DNA of 57,269 nt from Bacteroidota bacterium (GCA_028288625.1 JAQBNI010000114.1:1-57269), one strand, 5' to 3'. Positions 16,812-25,740 are shown, numbered from the stretch's first letter. The notes: a model not told the origin generated them from the letters alone. Made by a program: numbers and translations.

Positions 16812-19229
16812 ATGCATAAGTCGGTTATTTACACTTTCCTGATCTTCCTGAATTTTAGCGGGTTTGCAAATTCCATCCGTGGAATTATAACAGATGCAAA
16901 TAAAAAACCGGTTGAGTTTTCAAATATTATTTTACACAAATACGATGCTCCCGCTTACCTCAACGGTACGACGACAGACAGCCTCGGAAATTTTGAGATA
17001 CAAAATATTGATACAGGAAATTATTTTATGGAGATGGTATATGTCGGTTATAAAACGGATACGATAAAAAATATAGCATTACAAAATAATGATACAAAGG
17101 ACCTCGGAATGCTGGTGATGCAAACTGAAGAACATATTCTGAAAGGCGTTGAGATCACAGGGAACAAACCGATCATTGAACGACGTGCAGACCGTATTAT
17201 TTTTAATGCGGAAAACAGCACGGCAGGTACCGGAGAAAATTTACTGGAGCTGTTACGATCGGTGCCGAGCGTTACGGTAAGCGGCAACGATGAGATCCGT
17301 ATCAATGGGAAAAACCAGGTGCAGGTGATGATCAACGGCAAACTGGAAACGATAAACGGCGATCAGCTTGTTACCTTATTAAAATCCATTCAATCCAACA
17401 ATGTAAAAAAGATCGAAGTGATCAGTAACCCTTCTGCAAGATTCGACGCTACGGCAAAGGGCGGCATTCTCGATATTCAGCTGAAAACAAATATGAGATC
17501 GGGCGTCAACGGCAATATTTACACCAGCTATAAGCAAAACAAGCAGGGCAGTACTAACGACGGTTTCACACTGAATATCAATTATAAAAAATTAATCATC
17601 AGTACAACATATAATTTCGGAGTGGAGAATCACACCAACACAAAAGTTTTTATAAGGAATTTCCCAAAGGATACTTTTGTGCAACAGTTCAGGGAAAATA
17701 CAGTCGATAAAAGCAGGTTCATGTATCATTATGCGAACCTCAATGTCAAATACAATATCAATGAAAAAAATATGATCGGTATAGGCGGAGAATTTTTTAC
17801 TTTCCGCAATCCTCGCAACCCAATGTCGAGCCTGGATATTGCAAACCTCTTAACGAACACCATAGATTCTTCTCAAAGTACGTCTATAAAAAGTATGACA
17901 AAGATGTTGAATCCCTCGGTAAATGTAAATTATAAAGGAAATTTAGATACTGCCGGCAGCACGATTGAATTCACTTATGATTATTCTTATTTTAAACTGA
18001 ATACCAACAGTCATTTGAATACTGCATATCTCGATGCCAGTAAAATAGAATATGGAGACCGTCTTGATTTTACCCAGGACAATCCATTCCTCGTGAATTT
18101 ACATACTGCAAAACTGGATTATTATAAACCGCTGAAACATAAACATTCCATTGATTTCGGCGCAAAATTCAGCTGGACAAAAACCCACAATGATATTCAA
18201 TTTAATAATTTATTTGGTGATCAGTATGTAAATGATCTTACAAAATCGAACGAATTCGTATACATGGAAAACACAAATGCATTATACTCTACATGGAGTA
18301 AATCATGGCTGAAAGGCTGGAGTACAAATGTTGGGATGCGTATAGAAGAAACGAATACCAACCAGCATTCCATCACATTAAATACCACGACTAAGAAACA
18401 TTACGTCGATTTTTTCCCGAGTGCATTCATTCAAAAAATCGTTAAGGAAAAACATATTTTCAATTTGAATTACAGCAGGAAAATTCACCGTCCTGACTTC
18501 AAGGATCTCAACCCCTTCAAGTTTTATCAAAGCAAATATTATATATGGACAGGCAATGCAGACCTGAAACCTGAATACATTAACGTATTTGAGTTTACTT
18601 ATACTTATGACAATGCGTACAGTATTGTTATTGGTTATGAAAACAAAAAAAATAATTACACTTACCTCGCCATACAAAATGATAATGACTATGTGACTAC
18701 TTACCAGGCTACGAATTTTAAAGTACGCAACAACCTGAATATTACCGTCACCGTTACAAAAGATCTATTTAAATGGTGGAACATTTCTTATTCCGCAGCG
18801 TTCTCTTATTTCCGTTACAATTCAGTTGTAAATAATACAGATTATAAAGTGAGTTCTAAAAAATATGGATTTTCGATGGAGAACACATTTAATTTACCGA
18901 AAGAATTCAAAATTAATTTATTCGGTTTTTATCAGTCGCCATTCCTCGATGCAACGGATATGATGAGACCGAACGGAGTGGTTAATTTTTCTATCCAGAA
19001 AACATTCCTTAAAAAATCTCTAAAAATAAAATTAGGTGTGAATGATATTTTCAATACGCTGAATAATTCTTACGATACAAGATTTCAGAATATTGATACA
19101 CGCTATAAAGAAACATTCGCTGCAAGATGTCTTCTTGTCGGAATATCTTATAATTTCAATAAAGGAAAAGAATTCAGGAATACACAATCCGATAAAAGCA
19201 ACAGCGACGAAAAGAGCCGTATCCATTGA
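16812..19229 (+). CDS. OMP_b-brl_3 family outer-membrane beta-barrel receptor
   Basis: 805 aa. Signal peptide (~1-20), CarboxypepD_reg-like domain (~22-105, IRGIITDANKKPVEFSNI), a plug-like domain (~110-225, with RADRIIFNAE, LLRSVPSVTV, IRINGKNQVQVMINGK, VKKIEVISNPSARFD), then a 20-plus-strand barrel ending with an aromatic-rich strand and a short charged tail. TonB-dependent-transporter-like but of the OMP_b-brl_3 type, without a SusD partner. Substrate unknown. Terminated by the hairpin at 19252-19271. Confidence 0.88.
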   Translation: MHKSVIYTFLIFLNFSGFANSIRGIITDANKKPVEFSNIILHKYDAPAYLNGTTTDSLGNFEIQNIDTGNYFMEMVYVGYKTDTIKNIALQNNDTKDLGMLVMQTEEHILKGVEITGNKPIIERRADRIIFNAENSTAGTGENLLELLRSVPSVTVSGNDEIRINGKNQVQVMINGKLETINGDQLVTLLKSIQSNNVKKIEVISNPSARFDATAKGGILDIQLKTNMRSGVNGNIYTSYKQNKQGSTNDGFTLNINYKKLIISTTYNFGVENHTNTKVFIRNFPKDTFVQQFRENTVDKSRFMYHYANLNVKYNINEKNMIGIGGEFFTFRNPRNPMSSLDIANLLTNTIDSSQSTSIKSMTKMLNPSVNVNYKGNLDTAGSTIEFTYDYSYFKLNTNSHLNTAYLDASKIEYGDRLDFTQDNPFLVNLHTAKLDYYKPLKHKHSIDFGAKFSWTKTHNDIQFNNLFGDQYVNDLTKSNEFVYMENTNALYSTWSKSWLKGWSTNVGMRIEETNTNQHSITLNTTTKKHYVDFFPSAFIQKIVKEKHIFNLNYSRKIHRPDFKDLNPFKFYQSKYYIWTGNADLKPEYINVFEFTYTYDNAYSIVIGYENKKNNYTYLAIQNDNDYVTTYQATNFKVRNNLNITVTVTKDLFKWWNISYSAAFSYFRYNSVVNNTDYKVSSKKYGFSMENTFNLPKEFKINLFGFYQSPFLDATDMMRPNGVVNFSIQKTFLKKSLKIKLGVNDIFNTLNNSYDTRFQNIDTRYKETFAARCLLVGISYNFNKGKEFRNTQSDKSNSDEKSRIH

Positions 19230-19251
19230 TTCATTTGAAATAGTACGATTC

Positions 19252-19370
19252 TGCCGGATGTTCGTCCGGCAGTTTTATTTTTAACCCCTAGCACACCCCT
19301 GTCGGATATTCTATCCGACAGTTTATTGAACATTAATTTTAATCTAATACGCCGGATAGAACATCCGGCG
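19252..19370. repeat. Three related palindromes, first one a terminator
   Basis: TGCCGGATGTTCGTCCGGCA (19252-19271), followed by GTTTTATTTTT, is an intrinsic terminator for the barrel gene. TGTCGGATATTCTATCCGACA (19300-19320) and CGCCGGATAGAACATCCGGCG (19350-19370) share the same C(C/T)GGAT...ATCCG(G/A) stem with 5-nt loops; the third is followed by CTTTT. Three copies in 120 bp suggests duplication of a terminator-like element. Confidence 0.75.
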
Positions 19371-19418
19371 GCTTTTATCGTTTGTTTTTGTATTTTTAAG
19401 CCCTTAATTGACATAGAG

Positions 19419-20819
19419 ATGCAAATCAAATTTGGTACCGACGGCTGGAGAGCAATTATAGCACAGGAATTTACAACAGATAACGTTGCTCGTGTGGCTT
19501 ATGCTACGGCGCTTTGGGTAAAAGAAGACAATAAAAATCCCGCCGTTACTATTGGTCACGACTGCCGTTTCGGCGGTGAATTATTTATGCAAACAGCAGT
19601 GAAAGTTTTATGCGGACAAGGCGTGAAAGTTTTTATGCATAAAGGTATTTGCTCCACGCCGATGATCTCGCTCGGCTGCAGGAAATTAAAAACAAATGCA
19701 GGTGTTGTGATCACCGCGAGTCACAATCCACCTTCTTATAACGGGTATAAATTAAAATCAAGTTACGGCGGACCAAGCACGCCTGCTGACATTGCAAAAG
19801 TGGAAGCCCTCATTCCGGAAAAGGCAGAAATTCCTGCAACAACAATGGAAGAATATCAGCAGCAGGGCTTGCTGGAAATTGTTGATCTCGAGGAAATGTA
19901 TTTCAAGCATGTGGAATCATCTTTCGACATGAACAGCATACGCAATTGTGGTTTGATCTTTGGATATGATGCGATGTTTGGCGCCGGACAAAATATTACG
20001 CGCCGCTTGCTTCCAAATAATCTCGTGTATCTGCATTGCGATGAAAACCCCGGCTTTCATGGACAAGCGCCGGAACCGCTGCACAAAAATTTGCAGGAAT
20101 TTTCAAAGCTGATCAAACACTCTACAGATATTGAATTTGGCTTTGCAACTGACGGCGATGCCGACCGTATCGGCGCTTACGATCCTGATGGAAATTTTAT
20201 CGATTCGCATCATATCATTTTATTACTGATCCACTATCTCCACAAATATAAAGGCATGAGCGGAAAGGTGGTGATCTCTTTCACTGTTTCTGATAAAGTA
20301 AAAAAACTTTGTGAGCATTATAATATTCCCTGCGTGGTGACGCCGGTCGGATTTAAATATATCTGCGAGATCATGGTGAATGAAGATGTGCTTGTAGGCG
20401 GTGAGGAAAGCGGTGGTATAGCAGTAAAAGGACACATCCCGGAACGCGATGGTGTGTGGATGGCGCTGGTCTTGATGGAATTTATGGCGAAAACAAAACA
20501 ACCTATACGCGAACTCATCGAAGAAGTGTATGCTATTGTAGGCGCATTTGATTACGACCGTTATGATCTGCATATTTCCGAAGAAGTAAAACAAAAAGTG
20601 ATCTCGAATTGCAGGAATGATGTCTATAAAAATTTCGGAAAATTTTCGATAGAGCGAAAAGAAGATATTGACGGGTGGAAATATTTCCTGGGTGACGGCG
20701 CATGGACAATGATCCGTGCGAGCGGCACGGAACCTGTGCTGCGCGTCTATGCTGAAGCGAAGGACAGGGAAAGCGTGATTGATGTGCTCGAAACGGTAAA
20801 GGCAACGCTGCTGAATTAA
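19419..20819 (+). CDS. Phosphoglucomutase/phosphomannomutase family enzyme
   Basis: 466 aa from the ATG at 19419, which gives the canonical start MQIKFGTDGWRAII; an upstream start would add 31 unrelated residues overlapping the palindromes. Alpha-D-phosphohexomutase: catalytic Ser in VITASHNPPSYNGYK, metal loop DGDADRIGAYD, sugar-binding GGEESGG, and phosphate-binding RASGTEPVLRVY. Interconverts hexose 1- and 6-phosphates; glucose versus mannose preference cannot be read by eye. The DUF2279 gene follows after 2 bp. Confidence 0.94.
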   Translation: MQIKFGTDGWRAIIAQEFTTDNVARVAYATALWVKEDNKNPAVTIGHDCRFGGELFMQTAVKVLCGQGVKVFMHKGICSTPMISLGCRKLKTNAGVVITASHNPPSYNGYKLKSSYGGPSTPADIAKVEALIPEKAEIPATTMEEYQQQGLLEIVDLEEMYFKHVESSFDMNSIRNCGLIFGYDAMFGAGQNITRRLLPNNLVYLHCDENPGFHGQAPEPLHKNLQEFSKLIKHSTDIEFGFATDGDADRIGAYDPDGNFIDSHHIILLLIHYLHKYKGMSGKVVISFTVSDKVKKLCEHYNIPCVVTPVGFKYICEIMVNEDVLVGGEESGGIAVKGHIPERDGVWMALVLMEFMAKTKQPIRELIEEVYAIVGAFDYDRYDLHISEEVKQKVISNCRNDVYKNFGKFSIERKEDIDGWKYFLGDGAWTMIRASGTEPVLRVYAEAKDRESVIDVLETVKATLLN

Positions 20820-20821
20820 AT

Positions 20822-22141
20822 ATGCAAATTTCAGAATTAAAAATTATGTTTAAGCGAAACGCTCCTTCGTGCTGCCGAAAGTTTGCATGCATCATTTTTA
20901 TACTCGTCTTATTCCAACATCCTGCTTATTCAAAATGCCATAGAAAAAAAGATCCTGCGGGAAAAAAGCCATACATTATTATACAGGATACTGCAAGTAC
21001 AGGTTCCGGTACGCAAATTCACAGCGATACGATCTTCAACAAAAGTTATCCTATAAAAAAAATTATTACTTCTTATACTTTGGCACCCGACACCATACGG
21101 CAAAATCCAAATGTATATGCAGTTAATTACGATACCGTTTTTCATTATGATTATGTTCCTGTTGATCCGTTATCTGCTTATCCGGGCAAAATAAAAATGA
21201 TTAAACCTTATAAATTTTTTGAACCTTCCCGTGTATTGAATAAGTCACGCGTGGCATTGGTCACAGGTTTGGAAGGCGGCTTGTATGCGATCGCAAATGT
21301 ATGGTGGAGCAGCGCATGGTATTCTAAATACGATAAGGTAAAATTTCATTTTTTTAATGATTGGGGTGAATGGAACCAAATGGATAAAGTAGCGCATGCG
21401 TTCAATTGTTATTTTGAATCGAAGTGGACTTATGATCTGTATAAATGGGCAGGCGTAAAAGAAAAAAATGCGATCTGGATCGGAATGCTTGCAGGAATGG
21501 CGTGGCAATCTTCCATTGAAATCAATGACGGCTTTCAGAAAAAATGGGGTTTCTCCTGGGGAGATATGGGAATGAACGCATCAGGTTCTCTCCTCTTTGG
21601 ATTGCAACAATATTTCTGGCACGATCAAAGGATGCAATTAAAAATTTCCGCTTTCCCCGTAAATTATTCAAAATACAACGACCAGGATCTCAAGGATAGA
21701 ACGGATAAATTATACGGCACATCGTTTACAGAAATTTTATTGAAAGATTATAATGCAGAAACTTTCTGGCTAAGCATTAGTCCAGGATCATTTATAAAAA
21801 ATCCAAATTCTAAATTTCCAAAATGGTTTGAAGTATCATTAGGCTAAGGCTCTTCGGGAATGCTCGGAGGCTATAGAAATGTATGGTCGAAAAACGATCT
21901 CGGCGGCGATGTTGCACTGGAGAATGCAGATCCTGCAGACCTTGTTGACAGAACAGATATCCAGCGTATGCATCGCTTTTATTTTTCTTTTGATATCGAC
22001 TGGACGAAGCTTCCTGTTAAAAGACATTGGGCTAAGGGCTTGATGAAGGTGCTCAACATTATCAAAATTCCTGCTCCTGCTTTGGAGTTCAACGATAATC
22101 ATCATGGTAGCAAGGTTGCGTGGCACTGGTTGAAGTTTTAA
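20822..22141 (+). pseudogene. DUF2279 family membrane-associated protein, interrupted by an in-frame stop
   Basis: The upstream part (20822-21847, 341 codons) carries a signal-like helix (~12-32), then WNQMDKVAHAFNCYFESKWTYDLYKWAG...SSIEINDGFQKKWGFSWGDMGMNASGS, the DUF2279/YfiM-like core. The TAA at 21845-21847 is followed in the same frame by GSSGMLGGYRNVW...FDIDWTKLPVKRHWAKG...EFNDNHHGSKVAWHWLKF to 22141, the expected C-terminal region. Restoring a Tyr codon (TAT/TAC) at 21845 would give one ~440-residue protein. Nonsense mutation, read-through or base-call error are all possible. Likely co-transcribed with the mutase gene. Confidence 0.82.
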
Positions 22142-22298
22142 TGTTGTATGTTGAATGATAAATGATGAATTTAAGGAAAATTTAGTCTCAACAGAATCTC
22201 TTTTGATTTATAACCTATCTTCCTAATAAAATTTTAGTGAAAGTGAAAAACAGAAATATAAAACATACAACATTCAACATACATCATTCAACATTATC
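22142..22298. repeat. Inverted pair of ATTCAACATT-type repeats
   Basis: ATGTTGTATGTTGAATGATAA (22141-22161) and its near complement around 22260-22292 (ACATACAACATTCAACATAC, then ATCATTCAACATT) face each other across ~100 nt. Together they could form a long stem ending the DUF2279 transcript. The same type of inverted pair follows the gene ending at 57074. Confidence 0.55.
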
Positions 22299-22301
22299 AC
22301 C

Positions 22302-22745
22302 ATGATCAAAGAACTCATCAACATTTTCGGAAGAGACCTTGATAAACTCAGGGAAGAGATCAGCTTGTATAAAAATGAAAATGATCTGTGGATCGTGAAG
22401 GACGGCATCAACAACTCAGCAGGGAACTTATGTTTGCACCTTATCGGTAACCTCAGCCATTTTATCGGCGCAACACTTGGAAATTCAGGGTATATCCGGA
22501 ACCGTGATCTTGAATTTTCTTCGAAAAATATTCCCCGTGAGGAAATGATCCGCTCCATAGAAAAAACAATTCTGATTGTAGAAAGTACGTTGAGTAAAAT
22601 ATCTCCGGAAGATCTTCAAAAAAATTTTCCATTGGAAAAACACGGTGGGATCGTCACCATCGAATACATGCTGTTGCATTTAATGACGCATTTAAGCTAT
22701 CATCTCGGACAGATCAACTATCACAGAAGACTGGTTAATGTTTGA
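22302..22745 (+). CDS. DinB/DUF1572 family four-helix protein
   Basis: 147 aa, predicted four-helix bundle. Metal-ligand His residues are placed as in DinB-like proteins: His46 (NLCLHLIGNLSH), and His130/His134 in THLSYHLGQINYHRR. Members include thiol-dependent S-transferases, but most are uncharacterised; catalytic role unknown. The last 11 bases overlap the convergent gene at 22735. Confidence 0.82.
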   Translation: MIKELINIFGRDLDKLREEISLYKNENDLWIVKDGINNSAGNLCLHLIGNLSHFIGATLGNSGYIRNRDLEFSSKNIPREEMIRSIEKTILIVESTLSKISPEDLQKNFPLEKHGGIVTIEYMLLHLMTHLSYHLGQINYHRRLVNV

Positions 22746-23076
22746 AGAACGCAGAATAAAGCAGGAAGACAAATCCTGTTACTGCAATCAAACCATGTCC
22801 GACTGCCAGCCATTTAGGAATTGATTTTCCCGTAACATCTCTCAAAAAAAGATAAGCGCCTCCTGTTGCCGCTACAACAAACAGTACGATGCTTTCCGTA
22901 AAACCCGGACCATTACTTCGCGAGTAAACGATTAGCAATATCAGCGCTGTAGCTACAAATGCGCCATGTATCAATGCAACTGCTTTAGGTGTTTCCTTAT
23001 TTTGCAAAACGAGCGCCAAAAGGTACATACCGCCAATTGCTCCGAGGGCAAATAACCCGATGATTGAATAAAGCAT
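22735..23076 (-). CDS. Four-helix membrane protein, paralogue A
   Basis: 113 aa with four membrane helices (~2-22, 33-50, 60-77, 88-108). Clearly paralogous to the protein at 25821-26159: both start ML/MIYxxIGLFAL, share ALIHG/KYAHG, VLLVIYS, FVxAxxGGxYxFxRD and a C-terminal HxLxAVxGFVxLL. The shared His in helix 2 and the Arg-Asp after helix 3 may be functional. Family unknown. Convergent with the DinB-like gene, overlapping it by 11 bp. Confidence 0.75.
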   Translation of the reverse strand: MLYSIIGLFALGAIGGMYLLALVLQNKETPKAVALIHGAFVATALILLIVYSRSNGPGFTESIVLFVVAATGGAYLFLRDVTGKSIPKWLAVGHGLIAVTGFVFLLYSAFFKH

Positions 23077-23328
23077 GATAATTAATTTATGGTGATTAAT
23101 TTGATCTTTTTTCTATTAATTACGGATCACCACATCTGCCTCAATATTGCCTTTTAAGATCTAAGGCAATTTTTTCTGCTGCTGTTGCTTCCCGGATTGA
23201 AATGACCATCATAGTTTCTTAATGGTAACAATTCGCGAAATCTATTGTTTAGATTTAACTAAGCGCATAAGGCTAGCCATAAGTTAGAAATCCGTTGCGC
23301 ACTACAAAAAAACATCTAAAAAAAAGTT
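23077..23328. other. Intergenic region with a terminator-like hairpin and attC-like palindrome
   Basis: Contains ATTGCCTT...AAGGCAAT followed by T5 (23146-23175), an intrinsic terminator for plus-strand transcription. On the minus strand 23217-23120 reads MMVISIREATAAEKIALD and, after a one-base shift, LKGNIEADVVIRN before a stop: a possible gene remnant, low confidence. The attC-like palindrome lies at 23256-23286. Confidence 0.4.
23256..23286 (+). repeat. attC-like palindrome upstream of the SDR gene
   Basis: TAACTAAGCGCATAAGGCTAGCC followed by ATAAGTTA: TAACT pairs with AGTTA and GGCTAGCC is self-complementary. It shares CTAAGCGCA, GGCTAGCC and GTTA, in order and at similar spacing, with palindrome 2 at 7697-7739. 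The SDR start codon is 43 bp after its GTTAGAA end, a spacing like that of the cassette-like genes at 6.2-8.2 kb. Confidence 0.45.
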
Positions 23329-24168
23329 ATGAAAAATGGATCTGTAAATGTTATTGTCGTCATCGGTGCCGGATCAATAGGTCAGGCGATTGCGCGAAGG
23401 ATTAGCGCAGGCAAGCACATCTTGCTTGCTGATCTTCGACAGGTAAACGCTGATGCGGCTGCAAAAGTACTCAGTGAAGCCGGGTTCGAAGTGAGCACTG
23501 CAATTGTTGATGTCTCTTCACGCGAGTCTGTCCATTCGCTGATTAAGAAAGCGACATCGCTTGGCAGCATCACGGGGCTTATACATGCAGCCGGTGTTTC
23601 TCCATCACAGGCATCACCATCCACGATACTCAAGATTGATCTTTATGGTACAGCACTTGTGCTCGAGGAATTTGGCAACGTCATCGCACACAACGGAGCC
23701 GGTGTGATAATTGCTTCCCAGTCAGGGCACCGACTGCCGGCACTAACGCCTGAGCAAAATAAAGCGCTTGCAACTACCCCCTCCGATGAGTTACTTTCTC
23801 TTTCAATGCTTCAGCCCGATCAGATCAAAGATTCGTTGCAAGCGTATCAGGTTTCCAAACGCGGCAACTCTCTTCGGGTGATGGCAGAAGCAGTGCGATG
23901 GGGAAAGCGCGGCGCACGTGTCAACACGATCAGTCCGGGCATCATCATTACACCTCTTGCCAAGGACGAACTGAGCGGTCCACGCGGCGAGGGATATCGT
24001 AGAATGATCGAGGTGTCCGCAGCCGGGCGCGCCGGAACCCCGGATGAAGTTGCAGCTGTTGGAGCGCTCCTGATGGGCCCGGATGGTGGGTTCATCACCG
24101 GCAGTGATTTCTTAATGGATGGCGGAGTGACGGCAGCCTACTGGTATGGAGATCTCGCTCCGAAATAA
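23329..24168 (+). CDS. SDR family NAD(P)-dependent oxidoreductase, probably acquired
   Basis: 279 aa. Nucleotide-binding motif VVIGAGSIGQAIARRI (glycines shifted from the classical TGxxxGxG), acidic Asp in LLADLRQ, HAAGVSPSQ, catalytic Ser in IIASQSGHR, YQVSK (Tyr/Lys pair), and NTISPGIIITPLA. C-terminal GGFITGSDFLMDGG completes the SDR fold. Substrate unknown. By eye its GC content and codon choice (GCG, CGC, CCG) are higher than neighbours, and related proteins are common in Proteobacteria; with the palindrome upstream this suggests horizontal transfer. Not obviously linked to the ars genes that follow. Confidence 0.88.
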   Translation: MKNGSVNVIVVIGAGSIGQAIARRISAGKHILLADLRQVNADAAAKVLSEAGFEVSTAIVDVSSRESVHSLIKKATSLGSITGLIHAAGVSPSQASPSTILKIDLYGTALVLEEFGNVIAHNGAGVIIASQSGHRLPALTPEQNKALATTPSDELLSLSMLQPDQIKDSLQAYQVSKRGNSLRVMAEAVRWGKRGARVNTISPGIIITPLAKDELSGPRGEGYRRMIEVSAAGRAGTPDEVAAVGALLMGPDGGFITGSDFLMDGGVTAAYWYGDLAPK

Positions 24169-24286
24169 TGCTGGATGGTTACACGTTATAGATATTAGTT
24201 ATTAGTTATTAGTAGGAGCAACTCTTTTTCAAACAACATTTGTTTTTTTAACTAAAATAATTTGATCTTACAGATTCTTTATCGTA

Positions 24287-24298
24287 ATATTGCAATAT
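24287..24298. promoter_or_regulatory. Candidate ArsR operator
   Basis: Perfect 12-bp palindrome ATATTGCAATAT, 11 bp upstream of the arsR ATG within TATCGTAATATTGCAATATAA. Position and AT-rich dyad fit autoregulation by ArsR; binding is inferred. Confidence 0.5.
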
Positions 24299-24309
24299 AA
24301 TAATTAACA

Positions 24310-24639
24310 ATGGGCGCAACTAAAACTGAACATTTTACGGATAGACAAAACGCTATCGCGATATTGATTAAAGCATTAGCACATCCTGCAAGGGTTGCTA
24401 TTGTTGAATATTTAATGAAAGTAAATACCTGTATTTGTGGTGACATTGTTAATGAATTACCACTCTCACAACCTACAGTCTCACAGCATTTAAAGGAGCT
24501 CAAAACCGCCGGGTTGATAAAAGGTACTATTGAAGGAAATGCAATTTGTTATTGCCTGGATGAGAAATCAATTTCTAAGCTTGAAGATTATTTTGCAAAT
24601 ATTTCAACAAGATTAGAAAAGAAAAAGAATTGTTGTTAA
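24310..24639 (+). CDS. arsR: ArsR/SmtB family arsenic-responsive repressor
   Basis: 109 aa winged helix-turn-helix. KALAHPARVAIVEYL opens the domain, NTCICGD (Cys41, Cys43) is the alpha-3 metalloid site of ArsR type, LSQPTVSQHLKELKTAGL is the recognition helix, and the protein ends NCC, which may add a third thiol. Binds the operator in the absence of As(III) or Sb(III). First gene of an arsR-arsI-small peptide-arsC operon. Confidence 0.9.
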   Translation: MGATKTEHFTDRQNAIAILIKALAHPARVAIVEYLMKVNTCICGDIVNELPLSQPTVSQHLKELKTAGLIKGTIEGNAICYCLDEKSISKLEDYFANISTRLEKKKNCC

Positions 24640-24655
24640 ATCTAAAATTAAAAAA

Positions 24656-25168
24656 ATGAACACTTTATTTCCAAGAATGCATGTTAGCTTATATGTAAGC
24701 AACATTCAAAAAACAATTGAGTTCTATACCAATTTCTTTGGTCAGGAACCTATCAAAGTAAAACCCAATTATGCAAAGTATGTATTAGAGAAACCGTCCT
24801 TAATTATCTCCTTTGTAGAAAACAAAGAAAGAGTAAAAGCTAATTTCGGGCATTTGGGTTTTCAGGTGGAAACTCAGGAAGAGTTGGAAAACAAACTTTC
24901 AGAAGCTAAATTGAAAAACCTTCTTATCAAAGAAGAAATGGACACCAACTGCTGTTACGCGAAACAAGATAAATTTTGGGTAAAAGATCCGGACAACTTT
25001 CAATGGGAAGTTTATTTTTTCCATGAAGATGTAGCGTTCAATGATCCGTACTATGAAAATAAGGATGCAACAGGATGTTGTTCAGTTTCCTCAGAAAATG
25101 TAAAATCTGACTGCGGATGTAATGCAAATGTTTCAAGTTCAACTGAAAAAGCTGCCGCGTGTTGTTAA
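24656..25168 (+). CDS. arsI: ArsI/CadI family glyoxalase-fold dioxygenase (C-As lyase type)
   Basis: 170 aa vicinal-oxygen-chelate protein. RMHVSLYV supplies the first metal His, GHLGFQVET the second, and WEVYFF the Glu. The NCCYAKQDKFWVKDPDN block has the Cys99-Cys100 pair that binds trivalent organoarsenicals in ArsI. The C-terminal tail is Cys-rich (CCSVSS, DCGCN, final CC). Known ArsI cleaves the C-As bond of MAs(III) to give As(III). 16 bp after arsR. Alternative annotation CadI shares the same family. Confidence 0.87.
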   Translation: MNTLFPRMHVSLYVSNIQKTIEFYTNFFGQEPIKVKPNYAKYVLEKPSLIISFVENKERVKANFGHLGFQVETQEELENKLSEAKLKNLLIKEEMDTNCCYAKQDKFWVKDPDNFQWEVYFFHEDVAFNDPYYENKDATGCCSVSSENVKSDCGCNANVSSSTEKAAACC

Positions 25169-25293
25169 TAAAAAAGTTTTTTCTCAAATATCGAAAACAT
25201 TTGATCATTATAAGTGCACTTGCCATATTACAATTGATCTTTGGTTTTGATCCAAAATTTTGCATCATAAATATTCTCTGGCTATTTGTATAA
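25162..25293 (+). CDS. 43-residue membrane peptide in the ars operon
   Basis: Missed by usual length limits. The frame opens with GTG (25159) or TTG (25162) inside the arsI 3' end and stops 3 bp before the arsC ATG, giving KKFFLKYRKHLIIISALAIL, then QLIFGFDPKFCIINILWLFV. That is a basic N-terminus, one hydrophobic helix, and a GFDPKF turn before a second hydrophobic stretch. Overlap with arsI and tight spacing to arsC argue for a real, coupled gene. From memory, similar small peptides sit in ars operons of other Bacteroidota. Function unknown. Confidence 0.6.
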   Translation: MLIKKFFLKYRKHLIIISALAILQLIFGFDPKFCIINILWLFV

Positions 25294-25296
25294 AAG

Positions 25297-25740
25297 ATGG
25301 CAATTAAAAAAGTATTAGTGCTTTGCACAGGAAACAGTTGCAGAAGTCAAATTGCAGAAGGTTATATAAAGTATTTTGCCGGAAATACAGTATTAGTTTA
25401 TAGTGCGGGAATAGAAACGCATGGGGTAAATCCCAGGGCAATTGTAACAATGCAGGAAGACGGTATAGATATTTCAAATCAAACATGTAACCATCTGAAT
25501 GAATATAGAAATATTGACTTTGATTTTGTGATCACTGTTTGCGACAATGCAAAAGAACAATGTCCTTATTTTTCAACCAACGTTAAGCTGTTTCATATAA
25601 ATTTTCAGGATCCTGCAAAAGCAATTGGAAGTGAAAAACAGATAAGCGACCAGTTCAGAGAAGTGAGGAAAGCTATCAAAAGCTATTCCCTACAATTTGT
25701 AAAAGAATATATAGCAGAAATAATTCCAAATAATCTATAA
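25297..25740 (+). CDS. arsC: Thioredoxin-coupled arsenate reductase (LMW-PTP fold)
   Basis: 147 aa. P-loop CTGNSCRS (Cys10, Arg16), and the redox cascade cysteines Cys82 and Cys89 in TVCDNAKEQCP, at exactly the Staphylococcus ArsC positions; DPAKA gives the catalytic Asp. Reduces arsenate to arsenite using thioredoxin. Last gene of the ars operon: no ACR3/ArsB permease follows in the window, so export of the arsenite must be encoded elsewhere. Confidence 0.92.
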   Translation: MAIKKVLVLCTGNSCRSQIAEGYIKYFAGNTVLVYSAGIETHGVNPRAIVTMQEDGIDISNQTCNHLNEYRNIDFDFVITVCDNAKEQCPYFSTNVKLFHINFQDPAKAIGSEKQISDQFREVRKAIKSYSLQFVKEYIAEIIPNNL

